A stretch of 64,000 nucleotides of DNA from an uncultured Bacteroides sp. (GTDB taxonomy: Bacteria; Bacteroidota; Bacteroidia; Bacteroidales; Bacteroidaceae). The position numbers and the translations under genes are program-made. Below the pieces are notes generated by a model. The model saw nothing but the letters and a program-made list of their open reading frames with translations, did not search any database and was not told where the DNA came from. Position 1 is the first letter of the stretch. The number at the start of each line of letters is the position of its first letter. The DNA lies in NCBI GenBank assembly GCA_948847595.1, contig CAQOGY010000002.1, forward strand, positions 434,001-498,000, in the 5' to 3' direction. This document shows, piece by piece, positions 27,116 to 34,832 of the stretch.

Positions 27116-29950
27116 TTAAACTACCACATTTACAATCTTCTTCGGCACCACGATGATCTTCTTCGGTGTTTTGCCTTCGATCCACTTCTGCGAACGTTCG
27201 TCGGCTAATACGGCAGCCTGGATGGTATCCGAAGCGGCATCAGCGTCAAACTCCATGTTGAAGCGTGCTTTTCCGTTGAAGGAGATGGTATAGTTGATCG
27301 TATCTTCTTTCAGATATTCTTCGTTGTATGCGGGCCATGCGGCGTCACATACGGAAGTTTCGTGTCCCAGTGTATCCCACAGTTCTTCGCAAACGTGCGG
27401 AGCGAAAGGAGCGAGGGTGATAACGAGCTGTTCCAGTATCTCTTTCTTGTTGCATTTCAAGTTGGAGAGTTCGTTGACACAGATCATGAATGCGCTGACA
27501 GACGTATTGTAAGAGAACTGTTCGATATCTCCCGTTACTTTCTTGATCAGTTTGTGCAGGCTCTTCAACTCTTCCTTCGTTGCAGGCTCGTCTTTCACCA
27601 GATATTCGTCGGTACGGCTGTAGAACAATGACCAGAACTTACGGATAAAGCGGTGTACACCGTCGATACCGTTCGTATCCCAAGGCTTGGACTGCTCAAC
27701 CGGACCGAGGAACATTTCGTACATACGAAGGGTGTCTGCACCGTATTTGTCCACAATCATATCCGGATTGACTACGTTGAACATTGATTTACTCATCTTC
27801 TCAACCGCCCATCCGCAGATGTATTTTCCGTCTTCGAGGATAAACTCTGCTTCCGCATATTCGGGACGCCATGTCTTGAATGCTTCCAGGTCGAGGATAT
27901 CATTGGATACGATGTTTACATCCACATGAAGTGGAGTCACTTCGTATTGGTCTTTCAGGTTCAGTGAAACGAAGGTGTGAGTATCTTTGATGCGATATAC
28001 AAAGTTGCTGCGGCCTTGAATCATGCCTTGGTTTACTAACTTCTGGAACGGTTCTTCTACTACCGATGCACCTACATCGTGCAGGAACTTATTCCAGAAA
28101 CGGGAGTAGATCAAGTGTCCGGTAGCGTGTTCCGTTCCTCCTACATAAAGGTCTACGTTTTTCCAGTATTCGTCCACTTTCGGGTCCACCAATGCTTTGT
28201 TGTTGTGCGGGTCCATGTAGCGCAGATAGTATGCGGAAGAACCGGCGAATCCCGGCATGGTGTTCAGTTCCAGCGGGAATATGGTAACGTTGTCGATCTT
28301 TTCGTTTTCTACTGTGCACTTGTTTACCGTGTCCCACGCCCATTCCTTGGCGTGTCCCAATGGAGGTTCGCCTGTTTCGGTGGGGAGGAACTTGTCTACT
28401 TCCGGAAGTTCCAGCGGCAGACAGTCTTCGTCAATCATGTACGGCATTCCGTCTTTGTAGTATACAGGGAACGGTTCCCCCCAGTAGCGCTGGCGTGAGA
28501 AAATGGCGTCGCGAAGACGGTAGTTCACTTTCACACGTCCCAGATTATGTTCTTTCACATATTGCTTGGTCTTTTCGATGGCTTCTTTGATGGTCAGTCC
28601 GTTCAGAGACAGGTCACAGTACGGAGTTACATCCGGACGCGGAGAGTTGCAAACAATGCCTTCTTTGGCATCGAAGCTTTCTTCGCTTACGTCACAACCT
28701 TCTACCAACGGGCGGATTTCGAGTCCGAAATGCTTGGCGAAAGCATAGTCGCGGCTATCGTGGGCGGGTACGGCCATGATGGCTCCTGTTCCGTATCCTG
28801 CCAATACGTAATCGCTGATCCAGATGGGCACTGCTTCACCTGTAAACGGATTGATAGCATACGAACCGCTGAATACACCGGTAACGCTGCGGTCGGCGAT
28901 ACGTTCGCGTTCGGTACGTTTCTTGGTGCGGTCAAGGTAGGCGTCTACTTCTGCTTTCTGGGCGGGAGTGGTCAGCTGGGCTACCAGATCACTTTCCGGA
29001 GCCAGAACCATGAAGGTCACACCGAACATGGTATCTGCACGGGTAGTAAAGATGGTAAATTCGAGATCGCTGTCTTTTACCTTGAACTGTACTTCGGCAC
29101 CTTCGGAGCGTCCGATCCAGTTCTTTTGAGTTTCTTTCAGTGATTCGGTCCAGTCGATGGTATCCAGTCCGTCGAGCAGACGCTGAGCGTAAGCGGATAC
29201 ACGGAGACACCACTGGCGCATCTTCTTCTGGACTACGGGGAAGCCGCCGCGTTCGCTGACGCCGTCTATGACTTCGTCATTTGCCAATACGGTTCCCAGT
29301 GCCTGGCACCAGTTTACCATCGTTTCGCCGAGGTAGGCGATGCGGTAGTTCATCAGGATTTCCTGCTGTTCCTTTTCGCTTTTGGCTTTCCATTCTTCGG
29401 CGGTAAAGCTGAGTTCTTCGCTGCAGGCAGCGTTGAGTCCTTCGTTTCCGTAGATTGCGAATGCGTCGATCAGTTCCTGAATAGGGCGTGCCTGCTGTTC
29501 GTCGTTGCAGTAGTAGCTGTTGAACATCTTTTGGAAAGCCCATTGGGTCCAGTGATAATATTCGGGTTCGCACGTGCGGATTTCACGGCTCCAGTCGAAA
29601 GAGAAGCCTATTTTGTCGAGTTGCTCGCGATAGCGGTCGATATTAGCTTTAGTAGTGATTGCGGGATGCTGTCCGGTCTGAATAGCGTATTGTTCCGCCG
29701 GCAAACCGTATGCGTCATATCCCATCGGATTGAGTACATTGAAGCCACGCAGTCGTTTGTAACGGGCGTAAATGTCCGAAGCGATGTATCCCAGCGGATG
29801 CCCTACGTGCAGTCCGGCCCCTGACGGGTAAGGGAACATATTCAATACATAGAATTTCTGCTTCGATTCGTCTTCCGTAACCTGGTAGGTTTTCTCTTCC
29901 ACCCACCTTTGCTGCCACTTCTTTTCAATCTCCCTGAAATTGTACTCCAT
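27116..29950 (-). CDS. leuS: Leucyl-tRNA synthetase
   Basis: Cytoplasmic class I aminoacyl-tRNA synthetase charging tRNA-Leu; 944 residues, in the long Bacteroidetes size range. Class I signatures: HIGH-type 'GLHVGHPLGY' (about 46) and 'KMSKSMFN' (about 718). The CP1 editing domain contains 'FTTRADTMFGVTFM' and 'GTGAIMAVPAHDSRDYAF' (editing Asp). A lineage-typical insertion with many charged residues lies at about 150-200. The C-terminal anticodon-binding domain ends 'PKKIIVVPKKIVNVVV'. It is the first gene of a probable leuS-yitT-rdgB unit, with a -7 box at 30005. No irregularities. Confidence 0.98.
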   Translation of the reverse strand: MEYNFREIEKKWQQRWVEEKTYQVTEDESKQKFYVLNMFPYPSGAGLHVGHPLGYIASDIYARYKRLRGFNVLNPMGYDAYGLPAEQYAIQTGQHPAITTKANIDRYREQLDKIGFSFDWSREIRTCEPEYYHWTQWAFQKMFNSYYCNDEQQARPIQELIDAFAIYGNEGLNAACSEELSFTAEEWKAKSEKEQQEILMNYRIAYLGETMVNWCQALGTVLANDEVIDGVSERGGFPVVQKKMRQWCLRVSAYAQRLLDGLDTIDWTESLKETQKNWIGRSEGAEVQFKVKDSDLEFTIFTTRADTMFGVTFMVLAPESDLVAQLTTPAQKAEVDAYLDRTKKRTERERIADRSVTGVFSGSYAINPFTGEAVPIWISDYVLAGYGTGAIMAVPAHDSRDYAFAKHFGLEIRPLVEGCDVSEESFDAKEGIVCNSPRPDVTPYCDLSLNGLTIKEAIEKTKQYVKEHNLGRVKVNYRLRDAIFSRQRYWGEPFPVYYKDGMPYMIDEDCLPLELPEVDKFLPTETGEPPLGHAKEWAWDTVNKCTVENEKIDNVTIFPLELNTMPGFAGSSAYYLRYMDPHNNKALVDPKVDEYWKNVDLYVGGTEHATGHLIYSRFWNKFLHDVGASVVEEPFQKLVNQGMIQGRSNFVYRIKDTHTFVSLNLKDQYEVTPLHVDVNIVSNDILDLEAFKTWRPEYAEAEFILEDGKYICGWAVEKMSKSMFNVVNPDMIVDKYGADTLRMYEMFLGPVEQSKPWDTNGIDGVHRFIRKFWSLFYSRTDEYLVKDEPATKEELKSLHKLIKKVTGDIEQFSYNTSVSAFMICVNELSNLKCNKKEILEQLVITLAPFAPHVCEELWDTLGHETSVCDAAWPAYNEEYLKEDTINYTISFNGKARFNMEFDADAASDTIQAAVLADERSQKWIEGKTPKKIIVVPKKIVNVVV

Positions 29951-30004
29951 AGTGATAAAGTTTTTATTTATAGTGATTTATACTGTTATTTCAATTTGAG
30001 CCAG

Positions 30005-30012
30005 CAAATTTA
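30005..30012 (-). promoter_or_regulatory. Candidate -7 box for leuS
   Basis: Minus-strand TAAATTTG matches TAnnTTTG, 55 nt upstream of the leuS ATG. No clear -33 element. Confidence 0.5.
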
Positions 30013-30137
30013 CGTGTTTATTTTCAGATAACCACGTAGTGAGTGAAAAAAAACTTTCTTTTATAATAAGGTATTGTCCGAATAACAAGGTAATGTCCGA
30101 TAAATGAAGAAATATCACGGCAAATACCGTCCGGCTA

Positions 30138-30168
30138 TTGACTTTCTTGTTTTTATTTCGTATATTTG
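30138..30168 (+). promoter_or_regulatory. Promoter of the proposed small RNA at 30175
   Basis: TTG at 30138-30140 (-33 region), a 20-nt spacer, and TATATTTG at 30161-30168 (-7, TAnnTTTG). Both boxes and the spacing fit the Bacteroides sigma-ABfr consensus. Confidence 0.65.
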
Positions 30169-30174
30169 GAGGAA

Positions 30175-30303
30175 TATAAAACGGAAAAGTAATGATAGGA
30201 TATATAAAAATTATAACATAAGTTCAATAGGTGGATGTGCAGAATTGCATAGCCAGGATAACGAATGGGCAAGAAACTGCGAAGGTTCTTGCCCATTTTT
30301 GTT
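30175..30303 (+). ncRNA. Proposed small RNA with intrinsic terminator
   Basis: A promoter with both consensus boxes sits just upstream (30138-30168). About 110 nt later there is a strong terminator: an 11-bp perfect stem ATGGGCAAGAA (30265-30275) with its complement (30286-30296), a 10-nt loop and a T-run. The enclosed RNA would be about 125-130 nt. A nine-codon reading frame starting at 30193 is the only obvious peptide, so a leader-type short peptide cannot be excluded. No downstream gene is within 500 nt, which argues for a free-standing RNA rather than a 5' leader. The family is unknown to me. Confidence 0.6.
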
Positions 30304-30343
30304 ATAATAATTCTATTGAGGCCGCTGGAAACGCCTAAAAATA

Positions 30344-30422
30344 GTTTATAATAAACTTGGGGACCGTTTATAATAAACTCTCTCGTTATTTATTAAAAAC
30401 GATGAAGGAGTTTATTCGATTC
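30344..30422. repeat. 22-nt-period palindrome array D
   Basis: The 13-nt palindrome GTTTATAATAAAC is present perfectly at 30344 and 30366. A degenerate copy (ATTTATTAAAAAC) is at 30388 and a half copy (GTTTATTCGAT) at 30410. The period is exactly 22. The intervening 9-nt spacers are unrelated to each other. It lies between the proposed small RNA and a long hairpin at 30437, in the divergent gap between leuS and the secreted-peptide gene. Confidence 0.75.
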
Positions 30423-30436
30423 CGGGGGTGTAGTGT

Positions 30437-30482
30437 AAGAAAGGGAGAAAACTTTTTTTGAGTAAAGTTCTCTTCCTTTCTT
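30437..30482. other. Long stem-loop
   Basis: The purine-rich stretch 30437-30455 (AAGAAAGGGAGAAAACTTT) pairs with 30464-30482 over 19 positions with about two mismatches, leaving an 8-nt loop. No long T-run follows on either strand, so a classical terminator is doubtful. Confidence 0.6.
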
Positions 30483-30877
30483 TATGTGGTAAAAATATGA
30501 TATATTAATAGGACTGTTTTGATAGTGGTGATTTGTTTACAAACGAGCGCTTCTATCTGTAAGAATCTCTTTTTCGTTAGACTTTTGGATAATATGTTTC
30601 TTTCATTTGGTATTATTATATACGTATTAATGTGAGTATATTTTGGGAGGATTGTTTGATCGTTTTATAATACAAAGAATATGGATAAAATGTGAGTGTA
30701 TACTGGTTATAGTTGAAGTCCTGTCGGGATAATCTTTTTAGAGTGTTAGCTGAAAAAGCCTTTAAATAAACGTTAAACTAGCCTGGATACCGACTAAAAA
30801 GTATTTTTTCCAACCTATATCCTTTATTTTCTCCTCGAATTAATTGCAAATTAATTACTAAATTAACTAGCGGGACT
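30483..30877. other. Non-coding stretch without recognised features
   Basis: AT-rich sequence upstream of the secreted-peptide gene. I see no credible reading frame, tRNA, repeat or terminator here. Transcription regulatory sites are possible but none can be named. Confidence 0.5.
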
Positions 30878-30885
30878 TACATTTG
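30878..30885 (+). promoter_or_regulatory. Candidate -7 box for the peptide / acetylesterase pair
   Basis: TACATTTG fits TAnnTTTG and lies 27 nt before the peptide's ATG. No -33 TTTG at standard spacing. Confidence 0.5.
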
Positions 30886-30911
30886 TGCCAGTTATCATAA
30901 AATTCTAATAA

Positions 30912-31073
30912 ATGAAAAAGTTGCTGGTACTATTAACAATGCTTCTTACATCCTTCTTTGCTGAAGCGCAAAAAAGCAGAGACTATTGGAATAACAAGCT
31001 AAAGTTTATCTCATTCCGACTACCTCCTCCGGTAGGATATATTCCGAAGATTGGTCAATCCTGTTGTAACTAA
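30912..31073 (+). CDS. Small secreted peptide, 53 residues, unknown function
   Basis: A short frame with a convincing signal peptide: MKK, a leucine-rich core, then FFAEAQ as a signal peptidase I site (cleavage after about residue 19). The mature part would be only about 33 residues, rich in Lys, Tyr and Pro ('RLPPPVGYIPKIG'), ending with a Cys pair, 'QSCCN'. It is 23 nt upstream of the SGNH esterase gene and preceded by a -7 box, so the two are probably cotranscribed. I do not recognise the family. Alternatives are a truncated remnant of a larger exported protein or a leader peptide for the esterase transcript. The frame and start are seen directly; expression is inference. Confidence 0.6.
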   Translation: MKKLLVLLTMLLTSFFAEAQKSRDYWNNKLKFISFRLPPPVGYIPKIGQSCCN

Positions 31074-31096
31074 CCGAATAAATAAATTAAATATAT

Positions 31097-32536
31097 ATGA
31101 AATATCTTATCAGCTTTTTATTCTTAGCTCTTGCATTTTCAATGAAAAGTGAGGCTAAAGTGACATTACCTTCCATACTTGGAGATAATATGGTATTACA
31201 GCAGCAAGCAGAAGTCAAACTATGGGGAAAAGCCCGTCCCAATGCTACTGTAACGGTGAAGACTTCGTGGAACGGGCAGACATATAAATCCTCATCGGAT
31301 GGCAAGGGAGGCTGGTCGTTAACAGTATCTACCCCTGTTGCGGGAGGCCCTTACAAGATCATCTTCAATGACGGCGAATTACTGACGTTGCAGAATGTAC
31401 TGATCGGTGAAGTCTGGTTCTGTTCGGGACAATCGAATATGGAGATGCCGATGGGCGGTTTCGACCGGCAACCGGTCAGAGGGACGAACGACATTATTGC
31501 CAAAGCCAAACCATCCACGCCTATCCGAATGTATACTACAGATTCAAAGGATGGGAGATGGGTACGCCAGTTTAGTAAAACGCCTGTGGAGGACTGCCAG
31601 GGCGAATGGCTGGAAAATACGCCGGTAAACGTTTCCCATATCAGCGCCGTGTCTTATTATTTTGCGCGTTATATACAGGAAGTGCTGGAAGTTCCGGTCG
31701 GCATCGTCGTTTCTACGTGGGGAGGATCAAGAATAGAGGCATGGATGAGCAGAGAATCCATAAAGCCTTTTAGTAGCATTGATCTTTCCATCCTCGATAA
31801 CGATGCTGAAGTGAAGAATCCTACCGCCACTCCGTGTGTACTCTACAATGGCAAGATAGCTCCTTTGACTAATTTTGCAGTGAGAGGCTTCTTGTGGTAT
31901 CAGGGCGAAAGCAACCGTGACAATGCCGATCTTTACCAGAGCCTTATGCCTGCCTTTGTGGCTGACTTGCGTGCGAAATGGGGCAGGGGCGAACTTCCTT
32001 TCTACTTTGTGCAGATAGCGCCTTTCAATTACGAAGGAGCCGACGGTACATCGGCTGCCCGCCTGCGCGAGGTCCAGTTGCAGAATATGAAGGATATACC
32101 GAATAGCGGCATGGTTACGACGATGGATGTCGGCCACCCTGTTTTCATCCATCCCGTAGACAAGGAGACGGTAGGGAACCGACTGGCGTATTGGGCATTG
32201 GCGCAGACCTACGGCATGAAAGGATTCGGATACGCTCCTCCTGTTTATAAATCGATGGAGATACAGGAGAATAAAATCTATATAAACTTCTACAATGCCC
32301 AACGCGGCCTAAGTCCGATGTGGACATCTCTTAAAGGATTTGAGATTGCGGGCGAGGATAAAGTATTCTATCCGGCTTTTGCCGAAATAGAAACCACGAC
32401 TGCCCGACTGGCGGTTTCGAGTGACAAAGTCCCTCATCCCGTTGCCGTGCGGTATGCGTATAAGAATTATGTGGAAGCAAGTATTTTCAGTATTCATGGC
32501 ATCCCTGCGGCGCCTTTCCGGACGGATAACTGGTAA
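31097..32536 (+). CDS. SGNH sialate-O-acetylesterase-type carbohydrate esterase
   Basis: A 479-residue secreted esterase (signal peptide to about SEA-KV, residue 20). It shares the N-terminal 'LPSILGDNMVLQQQA' beta domain, block I 'CSGQSNMEMP' (Ser about 110) and 'WYQGESN' (about 265) with the PUL 1 esterase at 17898, but lacks that enzyme's inserted galactose-binding-like domain, which explains the 170-residue difference. In the C-terminal block the PUL 1 protein reads YDIHP and this one VFIHP: the His is kept, the preceding acid is not. The reaction is probably removal of O-acetyl groups from sugars; the substrate is unknown. It is preceded by the 53-residue peptide gene and followed, 183 nt on, by a transporter gene with its own -7 box. 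Confidence 0.88.
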   Translation: MKYLISFLFLALAFSMKSEAKVTLPSILGDNMVLQQQAEVKLWGKARPNATVTVKTSWNGQTYKSSSDGKGGWSLTVSTPVAGGPYKIIFNDGELLTLQNVLIGEVWFCSGQSNMEMPMGGFDRQPVRGTNDIIAKAKPSTPIRMYTTDSKDGRWVRQFSKTPVEDCQGEWLENTPVNVSHISAVSYYFARYIQEVLEVPVGIVVSTWGGSRIEAWMSRESIKPFSSIDLSILDNDAEVKNPTATPCVLYNGKIAPLTNFAVRGFLWYQGESNRDNADLYQSLMPAFVADLRAKWGRGELPFYFVQIAPFNYEGADGTSAARLREVQLQNMKDIPNSGMVTTMDVGHPVFIHPVDKETVGNRLAYWALAQTYGMKGFGYAPPVYKSMEIQENKIYINFYNAQRGLSPMWTSLKGFEIAGEDKVFYPAFAEIETTTARLAVSSDKVPHPVAVRYAYKNYVEASIFSIHGIPAAPFRTDNW

Positions 32537-32689
32537 AAGCAGATGATTACCTGAATAGATACGGCTATTTTATCAGACATCCGGATATTCGCTTTCTTGT
32601 TATATCCGGATGTATAACCGGTTCTCTTTCGGCGAAATTTTGTTGAAAATATATCTATCAAAGTCAGTGGGTATATCCATGAATCCCTG

Positions 32690-32697
32690 TATCTTTG
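32690..32697 (+). promoter_or_regulatory. Candidate -7 box for the EamA transporter gene
   Basis: TATCTTTG matches TAnnTTTG and lies 22 nt before the ATG, giving a very short or absent 5' leader. Confidence 0.55.
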
Positions 32698-32719
32698 CAT
32701 TCTCATTAAAACCATAATT

Positions 32720-33595
32720 ATGGAACTAAAGCATGGGTACTATCATCTGATTGCCATACTAACAGTAGCTATCTGGGGACTGACATTCATTTCGACTAAA
32801 GTATTGATAAACCACGGGCTGACACCTCAGGAAATCTTCTTTTACCGTTTTCTGATTGCATACCTTGGCATCTGGGTAATTTCTCCCAAACGTCTGTTCA
32901 CCAATAACTGGCAAGATGAACTGTGGCTGGTAGCAGGCGGTATATTCGGTGGCTCCCTTTATTTCTTTACAGAGAATACCGCTTTAGGCATCACCCAGGC
33001 GTCGAATGTATCGTTTATCATCTGCACGGCTCCCTTGCTGACTACTATCCTTTCCCTGCTTTTCTATAAAAGTGAAAAGGCATCGAAAGGACTGATATAC
33101 GGTTCCCTGCTGGCATTGATGGGGGTAGGGCTGATTGTCTTTAACGGCAGTTTTGTGCTCAAAATATCTCCGATAGGCGATCTGCTGACTTTGCTTGCCG
33201 CATTATCATGGGCATTCTATAGTCTGATTATTAAAAAGATGGCCGGGCGTTATCCTACCATATTTATCACCCGCAAGATTTTCTTTTACGGAGTACTGAC
33301 AATTCTGCCTGCCTTCCTCCTGCATCCCCTGCATCCCGATACCGTTGTACTTCTTCAACCTGCCGTTCTGTTCAACCTTCTGTTTCTGGCCGTATTGGCT
33401 TCGCTGATCTGCTATGTACTCTGGAATGTGGTGTTAAAACAGTTGGGAACGGTACGGGCATCCAATTATATTTATCTCAATCCTCTGGTCACGATGATTG
33501 CATCGTTCCTTATTCTGGATGAGAAGATTACGTTAGTCGCTTTAGGCGGCGCAGCTTGTATTGTCTGCGGGGTATATTGGGCTGAAAAGAAATAG
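32720..33595 (+). CDS. EamA/DMT-family inner-membrane transporter
   Basis: A 291-residue protein with ten hydrophobic segments in two five-helix EamA repeats, the classic drug/metabolite transporter layout. The first repeat starts 'AILTVAIWGLTFISTKVLI', with the Trp-Gly and 'FYRFL' motifs of the family; the second has 'LLTLLAALSWAFYSLIIKK'. Family members export metabolites, amino acids or drugs; the substrate is not predictable here. The AraC-type regulator gene begins 24 nt after the stop and is likely cotranscribed, so it may control this transporter. Confidence 0.93.
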   Translation: MELKHGYYHLIAILTVAIWGLTFISTKVLINHGLTPQEIFFYRFLIAYLGIWVISPKRLFTNNWQDELWLVAGGIFGGSLYFFTENTALGITQASNVSFIICTAPLLTTILSLLFYKSEKASKGLIYGSLLALMGVGLIVFNGSFVLKISPIGDLLTLLAALSWAFYSLIIKKMAGRYPTIFITRKIFFYGVLTILPAFLLHPLHPDTVVLLQPAVLFNLLFLAVLASLICYVLWNVVLKQLGTVRASNYIYLNPLVTMIASFLILDEKITLVALGGAACIVCGVYWAEKK

Positions 33596-33619
33596 AGTAG
33601 ATAAGAAATAGAGTAGATT

Positions 33620-34489
33620 ATGAGAAAAATGATGAATGAGCAGCTTCCTATATCGAAGTCATCTCCTCTGAAAGCTCGTTTTTATGATTATCCTTATTTT
33701 ACTTACCCGTGGCATTTTCATACGGAGTATGAGATTATCTATGTCAAGGAGGGCACGGGAATGCGGTTTGTAGGAAATAACGCGGAGAAATATGCTGATG
33801 GTGATATTCTTCTGCTAGGCTCCGATTTGCCTCATTATATGAAGAGCGATGAGGTGTATCGGCAAGAAGGCAGTACGCTTCGGACAACAGGGACCATCAT
33901 TCAGTTTGAAAAGGACTTCATGCACCACGCTTTCAATTATTATCCCCATTTTATGAAGATAAAGAACCTGCTTGAAGAGGCGCAACGGGGGATTTACTTT
34001 CCCGCAGGATGTTCCCTGCGGCTGGTTGATTTGCTTGAATCGATTCCGGTGGAGACAGGAGTCGATCAGATTACTTCTTTCCTGCAACTTCTGAAAGAAA
34101 TGGCAAACGTCGCTTCACGGTCTGTGCTATCGACTTCCGATTTTGAAAATGATATTATCTACGACGGATCGAGAATAGACAAAATCATAGTTTACCTGAA
34201 TAAGAACTATACACGGCAGATTTACCTGAATGAAATATCTTCTCTGGCAGCTATGAATCCTGCTGCATTCTGCCGCTTCTTCAAGAGCAAAACGGGGAAA
34301 TCATTCAAGAATTACATATTGGAGATGCGGATAGGATATGCGTGTAAACTCTTGCTCATGGGCGATATGAATATTTCGCAGATCAGTGTGGAGTGCGGAT
34401 TTGATACGATTTCTCATTTTAATAAGTCGTTCAAGAAGCATACCGGATTCACTCCGTCTTACTATAAAAGGATGATGCTGGCTGAATAG
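33620..34489 (+). CDS. AraC-family transcriptional regulator with cupin domain
   Basis: A 289-residue cytoplasmic DNA-binding protein. The N-terminal half is a cupin-type sensory domain ('YPWHFHTEYEIIYVKEGTG' with metal- or ligand-contacting His residues). The C-terminal ~100 residues are two AraC helix-turn-helix units ('YLNEISSLAAMNPAAFCRFF' and 'ISQISVECGFDTISHFNKSF'), ending with the family 'KKHTGFTPSYYKR' motif. Such regulators respond to sugars or small metabolites. It is probably translated with the EamA transporter upstream. The start at 33620 gives MRKMMNEQL; the ATG at 33629 or 33632 is possible. Confidence 0.94.
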   Translation: MRKMMNEQLPISKSSPLKARFYDYPYFTYPWHFHTEYEIIYVKEGTGMRFVGNNAEKYADGDILLLGSDLPHYMKSDEVYRQEGSTLRTTGTIIQFEKDFMHHAFNYYPHFMKIKNLLEEAQRGIYFPAGCSLRLVDLLESIPVETGVDQITSFLQLLKEMANVASRSVLSTSDFENDIIYDGSRIDKIIVYLNKNYTRQIYLNEISSLAAMNPAAFCRFFKSKTGKSFKNYILEMRIGYACKLLLMGDMNISQISVECGFDTISHFNKSFKKHTGFTPSYYKRMMLAE

Positions 34490-34529
34490 AAATGAATGAA
34501 AGAAAGAGGCAAACGGGACGTATGGACAT

Positions 34530-34591
34530 AAAAAAAGGGTCAACGCCTTGACCCAACCTTTGTTAACCTTAAATCTAATACTATGAAAAAC
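34530..34591 (-). ncRNA. Proposed small RNA on the minus strand with intrinsic terminator
   Basis: Read on the minus strand, a full promoter (34598-34628) is followed about 40 nt later by a terminator: a perfect 7-bp stem GGGTCAA (34537-34543 on the plus strand) with its complement (34548-34554), 4-nt loop, then seven T. The predicted RNA is about 60-65 nt. It lies in the gap between the AraC regulator and mutS, antisense to neither gene. The short plus-strand frame starting at 34583 is explained by this element. Bacteroides are known to carry families of paralogous small RNAs; whether this is one of them cannot be checked here. Confidence 0.7.
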
Positions 34592-34597
34592 ACATTG

Positions 34598-34628
34598 CAA
34601 AGATACGGACTCTTGGGAAATTAGCAAA
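34598..34628 (-). promoter_or_regulatory. Promoter of the minus-strand small RNA
   Basis: On the minus strand: TTTG (34625-34628) as -33, a 19-nt spacer, and TATCTTTG (34598-34605) as -7. Both boxes and spacing match the Bacteroides consensus, the best promoter in the window. Confidence 0.75.
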
Positions 34629-34752
34629 TTATCCAAGTAAAATAGTATGTTTTATAACACGTTTTAATAGTTCTCCTTTACTTGTTAAGAAATATACCCT
34701 TCTTTTTTAAAAGGATGCAACACTAATTGTGAAAATTGAAACGGGAAATTCC

Positions 34753-34784
34753 GTTGATTCTCTGCCGGAAAACTGTTATCTTTG
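34753..34784 (+). promoter_or_regulatory. Promoter of mutS
   Basis: GTTG at 34753-34756, a 20-nt spacer and TATCTTTG at 34777-34784, 48 nt before the mutS start. Confidence 0.65.
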
Positions 34785-34820
34785 CAAGGTTAATCTCATT
34801 ATTCACTCAACAAAAAAGAA

Positions 34821-34826
34821 AAGGAG
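34821..34826 (+). promoter_or_regulatory. Shine-Dalgarno sequence that decides the mutS GTG start
   Basis: AAGGAG ends 6 nt before a GTG codon at 34833. Canonical Shine-Dalgarno sites are uncommon in Bacteroides; this one supports the GTG over the later in-frame ATG at 34863. Confidence 0.7.
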
Positions 34827-34832
34827 CGAACC

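Noticed and set aside
30104..30307. 67-codon plus-strand reading frame upstream of array D
   Set aside because: It runs across a good promoter and the terminator of the proposed small RNA, has no signal peptide or domain, and its C-terminal part is the terminator stem itself.
34583..34624. 13-residue plus-strand frame beginning MKNTLQ after a hairpin
   Set aside because: The hairpin has its T-run on the minus strand and the frame overlaps the promoter boxes of the minus-strand small RNA, which explains the sequence better than a peptide.
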